From: a bacterium
GTDB lineage: Bacteria > Vulcanimicrobiota > Vulcanimicrobiia > Vulcanimicrobiales > SCRA01
Direction: 5' to 3'
Assembly (NCBI GenBank): GCA_028869325.1
Contig: JAGWST010000334.1
Coordinates: 1 to 6,478 of the forward strand
DNA length: 6,478 nucleotides
Shown here: positions 1 through 5,888 of the stretch, one piece after another
Layout of the letters: each line of letters opens with the position of its first letter
How positions within the stretch are numbered: the stretch's first letter is position 1
Translations under genes and position numbers: made by a program
Notes under the pieces: model-generated
Database searches by the model: none
Told to the model about the DNA's origin: nothing
The model's input: the letters and a program-made list of their open reading frames with translations, nothing else

Positions 1-906
1 CAGCACGCCGTGGTGGGCGAGGCTGATCTCACCCGGTTTCGGCGGCGATCCACCGCCCACGAGCGCGATCTGGGTGACGGTGTGATGGGGCATGCGAAAG
101 GGGCGCGCGCGAATCAGTCCCGCGCCGTTGGCGAGCAGCCCGGTGACGCTGTAGAGCTTGGTGACCTCGAGCGACTCGTCGTTGGTGAGCGCGGGCAGAA
201 TCGAGGGCAGGCAGCGTGAGAGCATGGTCTTGCCGCAGCCCGGCGGCCCAACCAGCAAGACGTTGTGCCCGCCCGCCGCCGCGATCTCCAGCGCGCGCTT
301 GGCGCCCTCCTGTCCGCGCACGTCGGCGAAGTCGTGCGGAAATGTCGCCTCGTCGGCGCTGCCCGCGGAGCTGATGGTGCGCCGGTACTTGGCTCCGTGG
401 CCGCAGAAGACGGCGACGGCGTCGGCGAGCGTGCGCACGGGATAGAGCTCGATGCCCTCGACCAGCGCCGCCTCGGCGAAGTTCGCCTCCGGCAGGACGA
501 TCTTGCGCAAGCCGCAGGCCTTCGCCCCGAGCACCATCGGCAACACGCCGGTTACGGCCTGCGTGGCGCCGTCGAGCGCGAGCTCGCCCAGCATCACGAA
601 CTCCTGCAGCAGCATGCGGTCGACCTGCTCGTCGATCGCCAGGAGCGCGCACGCGAGAGCGAGATCGAATCCCGGGCCCTCCTTGCGGATGTCGGCGGGC
701 GCGAGATTGACGATCAGCCGCCCGGCGGGATAACGGAAGCCGGAGTTGGCGATGGCCGCGCGCACCCGCTCGCGTGACTCTCCCAGCGCACGGTCGGGGA
801 GGCCGACGAGGACGAACGAAGGCGTGCCCGGCGAGGCGTCGGCCTCGACGCGCACGACGTAGCCGTCGATGCCGTGCATGGCGGCGGAGAATCCCAGTGC
901 GAGCAT
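1..906 (-). CDS. comM: ComM/YifB family Mg-chelatase-like AAA+ ATPase, N-terminal part (cut by left edge)
   Basis: Reading the minus strand from the ATG at 906 gives 302 residues open to base 1. The start MLALGFSAAMHGIDGYVV matches the conserved N-terminus of this family. Residues about 20-142 form the ChlI-like domain with a Lon-protease-like fold (VGLPDRALGESRERVRAA, NLAPADIRKEGPGFDL). A linker of about 40 residues follows, then the Mg-chelatase AAA+ domain (DFADVRGQEGAKRALEIAA). Walker A is GPPGCGKT at residues 220-227. The family block RPFRMPHHTVT and GGGSPPKPGEISLAHHGVL lies at the edge, so Walker B and the C-terminal domain (normally to about 500 residues) are outside the window. In Gammaproteobacteria ComM is a hexameric helicase promoting branch migration during natural transformation; that role here is inferred from family. 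No clear Shine-Dalgarno lies upstream of 906, and the upstream frame stays open, so the start rests on homology. It is transcribed away from the operon to its right. Confidence 0.93.
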   Translation of the reverse strand, partial: MLALGFSAAMHGIDGYVVRVEADASPGTPSFVLVGLPDRALGESRERVRAAIANSGFRYPAGRLIVNLAPADIRKEGPGFDLALACALLAIDEQVDRMLLQEFVMLGELALDGATQAVTGVLPMVLGAKACGLRKIVLPEANFAEAALVEGIELYPVRTLADAVAVFCGHGAKYRRTISSAGSADEATFPHDFADVRGQEGAKRALEIAAAGGHNVLLVGPPGCGKTMLSRCLPSILPALTNDESLEVTKLYSVTGLLANGAGLIRARPFRMPHHTVTQIALVGGGSPPKPGEISLAHHGVL

Positions 907-959
907 GACAGCGTACAACTGCGCGGATCGCGCGCACTGGAAAGCCCAAGGTACGCAGC

Positions 960-973
960 GGCCGCAAGCGGCC
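960..973. repeat. Perfect inverted repeat GGCCGCAAGCGGCC
   Basis: GGCCG at 960-964 pairs with CGGCC at 969-973 around the loop CAAG, and the arms can extend by one more C-G pair. It lies about 55 bases upstream of the comM ATG and about 145 bases upstream of the operon's ATG. It could be an operator or an RNA hairpin in either transcript. In DNA this GC-rich, a five or six base arm can arise by chance. Confidence 0.35.
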
Positions 974-981
974 CTACTGGG

Positions 982-1007
982 CGAGCGGCCTCCGGTGCCC
1001 GCGCTCG
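982..1007. repeat. Inverted repeat CGAGCG/CGCTCG, possible leader hairpin
   Basis: CGAGCG at 982-987 is the exact reverse complement of CGCTCG at 1002-1007, leaving a 14-base loop that could partly pair inside itself. It is one of four such repeats in this intergenic region. No role can be assigned from sequence alone. Confidence 0.3.
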
Positions 1008-1035
1008 TGGGCTTGGGGCTGGAGCTGTTGGGCGA

Positions 1036-1048
1036 CGCCCCTGGGGCG
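1036..1048. repeat. Near-palindrome CGCCCC-T-GGGGCG
   Basis: CGCCCC (1036-1041) and GGGGCG (1043-1048) are perfect reverse complements around T1042. With so short a centre it suits a dimeric regulator's operator better than a long RNA hairpin, although a five-pair stem with loop CTG is possible. It sits 70-82 bases upstream of the operon's first ATG, where a promoter or operator is plausible. No regulator gene is visible in the window. Confidence 0.35.
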
Positions 1049-1076
1049 GCGCATCGGTCACCGGCGCAGCCGCGAC

Positions 1077-1112
1077 GCAGGCGCGCGGAGGAACGGGCCC
1101 GAACCCGCCTGC
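1077..1112 (+). promoter_or_regulatory. Leader hairpin enclosing a Shine-Dalgarno-like GGAGGA, abutting the start region
   Basis: GCAGGCG at 1077-1083 is a perfect reverse complement of CGCCTGC at 1106-1112, giving a seven-pair stem around a 22-base loop. The loop holds GGAGGA at 1087-1092. The stem ends one base before a TTG at 1113 and six bases before the ATG at 1119. Linearly, GGAGGA is 20 bases from the TTG and 26 from the ATG, too far for normal spacing. Folding would shorten the effective distance, or else restrict ribosome access. A smaller competing pairing, CGGG 1094-1097 with CCCG 1104-1107, also exists. There is no U-run after the stem, so it is not an obvious terminator. Confidence 0.4.
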
Positions 1113-1118
1113 TTGATC

Positions 1119-2312
1119 ATGAACGCTCGCCGCATCGATACGCTCGCCGTGCACGCGGGGGCGCTAGAGGCGCCCGTCAACGCGCCCGTCTCGCCGCCGC
1201 TCTACCAAGCCTCCGCCTACGTCTTCGAGGACCTCGATGAGGTCGAGGCCATCTACAGCGGGGAGAAGCCGGGCAAGATCTACTGGCGCTACGGCGGTCC
1301 CAACGGCGAGGCGTTCGCCCGCGCGGTTGCCGAGCTGGAGGGAGCGCAAGACGGCGTCGGTGCCGCCAGCGGCATGGCCGCGATCTGCACCGCCCTCTTC
1401 ACCAACCTGCGCGCCGGCGATCACGCCGTCGTCACGCGCGACGTCTACGGCGGCACGCATGCGGTCGTGACCCAAGACCTTCCCGCGCGGGGCATCGAAG
1501 CCGATTTCGTCGACGCCTGCGACGCCGCGGCGCTGGCCGCGGCGATTCGCCCCGGCAAGACGAAGGTCGTCTACCTCGAGGCGTTGACCAACCCGCTCTT
1601 GCGCATTCCCGCGCTGGAGGAGGCGGTGCACATGGCGCACGAGGCCGGTGCGATCGTGGTGATCGACGCGACCTTCGCCTCGCCCGCGCTCTTTCGCCCG
1701 CTCGAGCACGGCGCCGACCTGGTGGTCCACAGCGTGACCAAGTATCTCGGCGGCCACGGCGACGTCGGCGCGGGCGTCATCGTCGGTGCTCGCGCGCTGA
1801 TCGAGCGCGCGCGTGCCTATCTGGTGCGCACGGGCTCAACGATCCCGCACTTCGAGGCTTGGCTGGCCCAGCGCGGCCTGCGCACGCTCGCGTTGCGCAT
1901 GGAGCGCCACTCGCGCAACGCGGAGGCCGCGGCCGCCTTTCTCGCCGGCGCCGGCGGCGTCGCGCGCGTCCACCATCCCAGCCTCCCCGGCCATCCGCAG
2001 CACGAGCTTGCGCGGCGCCTCTTTCCGGAGGGTTGCGGCGGCATGCTCTCGTTCGAGCTCGCGGGCGGCCGCGCCGCCGTCGAAGCCTTCGTGCGCGGGC
2101 TGAGGCTGATCGCCATCGTGCACAGCCTGGGCGAGACGGCGACCACCATCTCGTACAGCGTTGCCAGCTCGCACCGCGGTATCCCCGCCGCCGAGCGCGA
2201 GTTCCTCGGCGTCAACGAGAGCCTGCTGCGCCTCTCGTGCGGCATCGAGCGCGGCGATGACATCATCGACGACCTGCGGCGCGGACTCGAAGCCGCGCGA
2301 GAGAAAGGATAG
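1119..2312 (+). CDS. PLP-dependent trans-sulfuration enzyme (cystathionine gamma-synthase/lyase, Cys/Met metabolism family)
   Basis: This 397-residue protein is a full-length Cys/Met-metabolism PLP enzyme of fold type I; family members are usually about 380-430 residues and tetrameric. The PLP-binding lysine is K208 in HSVTKYLGGHGD. D183 in VVIDATFASP should contact the pyridine nitrogen, Y110 in DVYGGTHAV should stack on the ring, and Y55/R57 in IYWRYGGPN correspond to the usual YxR phosphate contact from the partner subunit. R371 in LLRLSCGIE should bind the substrate carboxylate. The methionine-gamma-lyase cysteine is absent (YGGT, not YGCT). The Glu that favours cystathionine enzymes appears replaced by A341 in SLGETATTIS. 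The reaction is therefore uncertain: gamma-synthase, gamma- or beta-lyase, or O-acylhomoserine sulfhydrylase. It is cytosolic. I prefer ATG 1119, giving MNARRIDTLAVHAG; a TTG at 1113 would add two residues. The stop lies two bases before the binding-protein gene, so they form an operon. Confidence 0.9.
   Translation: MNARRIDTLAVHAGALEAPVNAPVSPPLYQASAYVFEDLDEVEAIYSGEKPGKIYWRYGGPNGEAFARAVAELEGAQDGVGAASGMAAICTALFTNLRAGDHAVVTRDVYGGTHAVVTQDLPARGIEADFVDACDAAALAAAIRPGKTKVVYLEALTNPLLRIPALEEAVHMAHEAGAIVVIDATFASPALFRPLEHGADLVVHSVTKYLGGHGDVGAGVIVGARALIERARAYLVRTGSTIPHFEAWLAQRGLRTLALRMERHSRNAEAAAAFLAGAGGVARVHHPSLPGHPQHELARRLFPEGCGGMLSFELAGGRAAVEAFVRGLRLIAIVHSLGETATTISYSVASSHRGIPAAEREFLGVNESLLRLSCGIERGDDIIDDLRRGLEAAREKG
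2304..2309 (+). promoter_or_regulatory. Ribosome binding site AAAGGA for the TTG-started binding protein
   Basis: AAAGGA lies five bases before the TTG at 2315 and overlaps the final codons of the PLP-enzyme gene. It supports the TTG as the true start, because the next in-frame ATG (2357) would remove most of the signal peptide. Confidence 0.65.
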
Positions 2313-2314
2313 CC

Positions 2315-3289
2315 TTGTACTCACGTAAGCGGATCGCCCTCGCGCTCGCCTTGGCCATGCTCGGCGGGTGCTCCTCGCAGAGCTCCAACAGCGCCTCCTC
2401 CAGCTCCTCGGCCTCCCCCGAGGCCGGCGGCGTCGCGGCCGCCGGCGGCAAGGTGATCGGCGTCTCGATTCAAGATCGCGAGGCGCAGTTCTACCAGGCG
2501 ATGGAGTCCGGCATGCGCGAGGAGGCGAAGAAGTATGGCTACACGCTCCACGTGGTCGACGCCAACCGTGACAACACCAAGCAGCAGTCGCAGGTCGAGG
2601 ACTTCATCGCGCAGAGGGTCGATGCCATCGTGCTGACGCCCTACGACTCCACCGCCATCGGCAGCGCCATCGTCGAGGCCAACAATGCCAAGATCCCCGT
2701 CTTCACGGCCGACATCGCCAGCACGTCGAAGCAGGGCAGCGTGATCGCGCATATCGCCTCCAACAACGTGCAGGGCGGCATGGAGGCCGGCAAGCTGATG
2801 TGCGCCGCGGTGAAGGGCGCCGCTGATCCGACGGTCGCGATCATCGACGAGCCGGAGGTCACCAGCGTCCAGGACCGCGTGAAAGGCTTCAAAGCGGAGC
2901 TGGCCAAGGCGTGTCCCCATGTGAAGGTGGTGGCCGACATCTCGGCGGGCGGGCAGCGCACGAAGGCCAGCTCCGTGGCCGACGACTTGCTGCAGCGCAA
3001 TCCCAAGCTCTCCGGCATCTTCGGCATCAACGACGACTCGGCGCTGGGCGCCATGAAGTCGGTGCAGGCGGCGGGCAAGGCCGGCAAGGTGGCGATCGTC
3101 GGCTACGACGCCACGTCGGAGGCACGCGCCGCGATCAAGGCCGGCACGATGTACGGCGACGCGATCCAGCATCCCGACCAGATCGGCAAGCTGACGGTCG
3201 ACGCGATCCACGACTACTTCAACGCGAAGCAGCCGCAGCGCGTCATCGCGGTTCCCGTCGGCACCTTCACCAAGGCCGACGCGCAGTAG
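2315..3289 (+). CDS. rbsB: RbsB-like sugar ABC transporter substrate-binding lipoprotein
   Basis: This is a 324-residue type-1 periplasmic binding protein (Peripla_BP_4, ribose/galactose group). It starts at a TTG with a good ribosome binding site. Residues 1-18 are a lipoprotein signal (Arg/Lys at 4-6, then an Ala/Leu core) ending in lipobox LGGC, so C19 should be lipidated. A Ser/Ala/Gly-rich tether runs to about residue 46, and the two-lobed binding domain follows from KVIGVSI. Positions matching the ribose site of E. coli RbsB include R188 (VQDRVKGF), N239 (INDDSALGA), D265 (GYDATSE) and Q285 (IQHPDQIG). The Asp-Arg pair of RbsB appears as D133-I134 (TADIAST), so the arginine is missing. 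The ligand is probably a monosaccharide or related polyol, but ribose itself is doubtful. It delivers ligand to the permease encoded downstream. Lipid anchoring would tether it at the membrane. Confidence 0.93.
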   Translation: MYSRKRIALALALAMLGGCSSQSSNSASSSSSASPEAGGVAAAGGKVIGVSIQDREAQFYQAMESGMREEAKKYGYTLHVVDANRDNTKQQSQVEDFIAQRVDAIVLTPYDSTAIGSAIVEANNAKIPVFTADIASTSKQGSVIAHIASNNVQGGMEAGKLMCAAVKGAADPTVAIIDEPEVTSVQDRVKGFKAELAKACPHVKVVADISAGGQRTKASSVADDLLQRNPKLSGIFGINDDSALGAMKSVQAAGKAGKVAIVGYDATSEARAAIKAGTMYGDAIQHPDQIGKLTVDAIHDYFNAKQPQRVIAVPVGTFTKADAQ

Positions 3290-3305
3290 TCTCTTGCCGC
3301 AGTCC

Positions 3306-3310
3306 GAAGG
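3306..3310 (+). promoter_or_regulatory. Ribosome binding site GAAGG for the ATPase ATG at 3318
   Basis: GAAGG lies seven bases before the ATG at 3318. The longer in-frame TTG start at 3294 has no purine-rich site at proper spacing. This decides the start of the ATPase gene and leaves a 28-base gap after the binding-protein stop. Confidence 0.6.
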
Positions 3311-3317
3311 CGCCCCA

Positions 3318-4829
3318 ATGGCGCAAGCGGTGCTCTTGGAGATGCGCGGCATCTCCAAGACCTTCCCCGGCGTTCGGGCGCTGGACGGCGTGAGCCTAGA
3401 GGTGCGGGCCGGTGAGGTGCACGCGCTGGTTGGCGAGAACGGCGCCGGAAAGTCGACGCTGATGAAGATCCTGGCCGGTGCGCAGCCGGCGGATAGCGGC
3501 GAGATCTTGGTAGACGGCGCCGCGGTGAAGATCGGCGGACCGCGCGACGCCGAGCGCTGCGGTATCGCGATGATCTACCAGGAGTTCAACGTGGTTCCAG
3601 CGCTCGACGTCACCGCCAACGTCGTGCTGGGGCGCGAGCCGGCCGCCTTCGCGGGCTGGTTGGACGCCGGCGCGGCGCGCGCCGCGGCACGCTCGACGCT
3701 GGAGCAATTGGGCATCGACCTCCCCTTGGGCGCGTTGGTCGGGCGGCTCGCGGTGGCCCAACAGCAGATGGTGGAGATCGCCAAGGCGCTGCTGCGCAAG
3801 GCGCGCGTGCTGGTGATGGACGAGCCGACCGCGGCGCTCACCGATCGCGAGATCGACCGCCTCTTCGAGACCATCAAGACGCTACGCGCGCGCGGCGTCG
3901 GCATCGTCTATATCTCGCATCGCCTGGAGGAGCTTCCGCGCATCGCCGACCGCATCACCGTGCTGCGCGACGGGCGCGTGGTGGGCGGGGGCACGCTGGC
4001 GGAGCTGCCGCAGCACGCGATGATCCGGCTGATGGTGGGGCGCGAGATCGATCAGTACTATCCGCCGCTGCCCACGCTGGATGCGCATGCGCCGGTCGTG
4101 CTCTCCGTGCGCGACCTGCGCAGCGGCAGCGCCGTGCGCGGTCTCTCGTTCGAGGCGCGCGCGGGCGAGATTCTGGGCATGGCCGGCCTGGTCGGCGCGG
4201 GGCGCACGGAGACGGTGCGCGCCGTCGCCGCCGCCGACATCCCCAGCGGCGGTGAGATCTTCGTGGAGGGCAAGCGGCTGCGCGCGCGCGGCCCGCACGA
4301 CGCCATCGCGGCGGGCATCGCCTTCGTCACCGAGGACCGCAAGGGGCAGGGACTGGTGCTGGGAATGAGCGTGCGCGAGAACGTGACGCTCCCGCATCTG
4401 GAGCTCTTCCGCCGCGCGCTGGGCTTCGTCGATCGCGCACGGGAGAAGACGGTGACGCTGGACCTGGTCGCGGAGCTGCGCATTCGAACGCCCTCCGTCG
4501 AGCAGCGCGCGCGTAATCTCTCCGGCGGCACGCAGCAGAAGGTGGTGCTGGCGAAGTGGCTGACGCGTCGCGCGCGGCTCTTCCTCTTCGACGAGCCGAC
4601 GCGCGGCATCGACGTGGGAGCCAAGGCGGAGATCTACGAGCTGATGGTGGAGCTGGCCAAGCAAGGCGCCGCGGTCGTCATGGTCTCCAGCGAGCTTCCC
4701 GAAGTCTTGGGAATGTCTCACCGCGTGCTGGTGGTGCGCGACGGGACGATCGCCGGCGTCTTGACGCGCGAAGAGGCCACGCGCGAGCGGGTGATGGCGC
4801 TGGCGACGGCGGCGCGCGGAGCGGCATGA
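3318..4829 (+). CDS. rbsA: RbsA-like sugar ABC transporter ATP-binding protein (two fused nucleotide-binding domains)
   Basis: From ATG 3318 the protein is 503 residues, the usual length for CUT2 ATPases (E. coli RbsA 501). The first nucleotide-binding domain has Walker A GENGAGKST (39-47), Q-loop Q88 (IYQEF), signature-like LAVAQQQ (144-150), Walker B VLVMDEP with D168/E169, and switch H201 (YISHRLEE). The second has a degenerate Walker A, GLVGAGRTE (290-298), with R296 in place of the usual Lys, a canonical signature LSGGTQQK (401-408), Walker B LFLFDEP with D425/E426, and Ser458 where the switch His would be. The canonical Walker A/B of domain 1 would pair with the canonical signature of domain 2, leaving one good ATP site and one degenerate site, as is usual in this family. 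It energises import on the cytoplasmic face of the membrane. Its stop overlaps an ATG by ATGA at 4826-4829. Confidence 0.96.
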   Translation: MAQAVLLEMRGISKTFPGVRALDGVSLEVRAGEVHALVGENGAGKSTLMKILAGAQPADSGEILVDGAAVKIGGPRDAERCGIAMIYQEFNVVPALDVTANVVLGREPAAFAGWLDAGAARAAARSTLEQLGIDLPLGALVGRLAVAQQQMVEIAKALLRKARVLVMDEPTAALTDREIDRLFETIKTLRARGVGIVYISHRLEELPRIADRITVLRDGRVVGGGTLAELPQHAMIRLMVGREIDQYYPPLPTLDAHAPVVLSVRDLRSGSAVRGLSFEARAGEILGMAGLVGAGRTETVRAVAAADIPSGGEIFVEGKRLRARGPHDAIAAGIAFVTEDRKGQGLVLGMSVRENVTLPHLELFRRALGFVDRAREKTVTLDLVAELRIRTPSVEQRARNLSGGTQQKVVLAKWLTRRARLFLFDEPTRGIDVGAKAEIYELMVELAKQGAAVVMVSSELPEVLGMSHRVLVVRDGTIAGVLTREEATRERVMALATAARGAA

Positions 4830-4855
4830 ACGGAGCGGAACAGTGGGCGCGATGA
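4826..4855 (+). CDS. Nine-codon mini-ORF bridging the ATPase and permease genes
   Basis: An ATG at 4826 overlaps the ATPase stop as ATGA and encodes MNGAEQWAR. Its TGA stop at 4853-4855 overlaps another ATG at 4852, which is in the permease frame. A GGAG at 4818-4821 lies four bases upstream. The peptide resembles nothing I know. The arrangement could pass terminating ribosomes to the permease start, or the ATGA overlaps could be coincidence. Its frame differs from the permease by one base, so an indel error could also explain it. Confidence 0.25.
   Translation: MNGAEQWAR
4832..4835 (+). promoter_or_regulatory. GGAG ribosome binding site for the permease GTG at 4843
   Basis: GGAG lies seven bases before GTG 4843, a normal spacing, and 16 bases before the alternative in-frame ATG at 4852. 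It favours the GTG start and lies inside the mini-ORF, so translation of the mini-ORF would cross it. Confidence 0.45.
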
Positions 4856-5877
4856 CCGGCGGCAAGGCAATCGAGGAGCGCGCGGCGGTGACGCCGGCGC
4901 GAGCGATGTGGTGGCGCTACGCCGTCGTGGGCGGCGTGCTGATCGTCTTTCTGGCGCTGGTGACGACCTTCACGCACGGCGCCTTTCTGGACCCGGGCAA
5001 CCTGGTCAACGTGCTGCGCCAGATCACCTACAACGCCGTGCTGGCGGCCGGCCAGACGTTTGTGATCGTCACCGCCGGCATCGATCTCTCGGTCGGCTCG
5101 TTGGTCTCACTCTGCGGTGTCGTCATGGCGATGGCCGCCAACGCGCTGCCGTTCCACGGCATCGTGCTGGTGGGCGTGGTGCTGCTCATCGGCGCCGCCG
5201 TCGGCGCGATCGCCGGCTACATCAACGCGCTGCCCGTGGTGCGTCTGGGCTTGCCGCCGTTCATCACGACGCTGGCGATGATGCTGATGGCGCGCGGCCT
5301 GGCATATAAGCTTTCGCACGGGCGGCCGATCGCGCTCAACAGCGACGCCTTCAACACGATCGGCATCGGCTTCACGCTGCGCGGCCTGGGCCATCTGCTG
5401 CAGATGCCGGGCATCCCGGTGGCCGTGCTCTGGATGGCCGTGGTGCTGATCGTCTCCGGTATCGTGTTGGCGCGCACGCGCTTCGGCCGTTACGTGTACG
5501 CGATCGGCGGCAACCCCGAGGCGGCGCGCCTGGCCGGCATTCCCACGCGCGGCGTGGTGACGGCCGTCTACGTAATCAGCGGCATCTGCGCCGCCATCGC
5601 CAGTCTTCTGCTGATGGCGCGCTTCCAGTCGGGCTCCCCGCAGACCGGCTACGGCTTCGAGCTGACGGTCATCGCGGCGGTCGTCGTTGGCGGGACCAGC
5701 CTCTTCGGAGGCTCGGGGACCATCGCCGGCACCTTCATCGGCGCTTTGTTGATCGGCGTGCTCAACAACGTGATGAACTTGGCCAACGTCGAGTCGTACA
5801 CGCAGGACATCGCGCTGGGCGCCGTCATTCTGCTCGCGCTGATCCTCGACCAGTTGCGCAAGCGCATCTGGCAATAA
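4843..5877 (+). CDS. rbsC: RbsC-like sugar ABC transporter permease
   Basis: This is a 344-residue inner-membrane permease of the BPD_transp_2 family (CUT2 class). It has a cytoplasmic N-terminus of about 25 residues and then many hydrophobic helices, the first near residues 26-45 and the last near 320-337, ending in basic QLRKRIWQ. The family hallmark TAGIDLSVGS falls at 77-86. The cytoplasmic coupling loop GNPEAARLAG (223-232) follows FGRYVYAIG and should contact the ATPase. The C-terminal conserved stretch VVVGGTSLFGGSGTIAGT is also typical. Two copies would form the channel with one RbsA-like protein. The GTG start is chosen for its ribosome binding site; ATG 4852 would shorten the protein by three residues only. 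No separate second permease is visible, as expected for this class, and it is the last transporter gene of the operon. Confidence 0.95.
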   Translation: MGAMTGGKAIEERAAVTPARAMWWRYAVVGGVLIVFLALVTTFTHGAFLDPGNLVNVLRQITYNAVLAAGQTFVIVTAGIDLSVGSLVSLCGVVMAMAANALPFHGIVLVGVVLLIGAAVGAIAGYINALPVVRLGLPPFITTLAMMLMARGLAYKLSHGRPIALNSDAFNTIGIGFTLRGLGHLLQMPGIPVAVLWMAVVLIVSGIVLARTRFGRYVYAIGGNPEAARLAGIPTRGVVTAVYVISGICAAIASLLLMARFQSGSPQTGYGFELTVIAAVVVGGTSLFGGSGTIAGTFIGALLIGVLNNVMNLANVESYTQDIALGAVILLALILDQLRKRIWQ

Positions 5878-5888
5878 AGAAAGCGAGA

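Larger units (their letters stand above)
907..1118. promoter_or_regulatory. Divergent intergenic region between comM and the PLP-enzyme/importer operon
   Basis: These 212 bases separate two divergently transcribed genes and must hold promoters for both, or at least the leader of the right-hand operon. I see no convincing -35/-10 pair on either strand; the very high GC makes consensus matching weak. The region has four perfect inverted repeats, listed separately, which suggests a structured leader or operators. Short reading frames crossing it on both strands are arginine/alanine-rich and look like GC-driven shadows. I could not match the region to a SAM, SAH or other named riboswitch by eye. 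Confidence 0.5.

Noticed and set aside
29..967. Long minus-strand frame of 312 codons over the comM region
   Set aside because: It is extremely Arg-rich with low-complexity runs and overlaps the clear ComM frame, which contains Walker A and family motifs. It is a GC-driven shadow.
1087..1112. Possible tRNA T-arm (GGGTTCGGGCCC on the minus strand)
   Set aside because: No acceptor, D-arm or anticodon arm could be placed around it, and the loop does not fit a seven-base T-loop with a five-pair stem.
1008..1112. SAM-I, SAM-II, SAM-IV or SAH riboswitch upstream of the sulfur enzyme
   Set aside because: Some short GC-rich segments looked suggestive, but the conserved core sequences of these classes were not found by eye. 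A covariance-model search would decide.
869..1240. Plus-strand frames running through the divergent intergenic region
   Set aside because: They are Ala/Arg/Gly-rich, overlap comM antisense and run into the PLP-enzyme gene out of frame, with no ribosome binding site or motif.
3294..3317. TTG 3294 as the start of the ATPase gene
   Set aside because: It has no ribosome binding site at proper spacing and adds eight unconserved residues; ATG 3318 has GAAGG seven bases upstream.
2321..3358. 345-codon minus-strand frame opposite the binding-protein gene
   Set aside because: The composition is dominated by Arg, Gly, His and Val with no recognisable motif, and it lies antisense to a gene with full family features.
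3882..4865. 327-codon minus-strand frame opposite the ATPase gene
   Set aside because: It is rich in His, Gln and Arg without motifs; the plus strand holds an intact double ATPase with all motifs in order.
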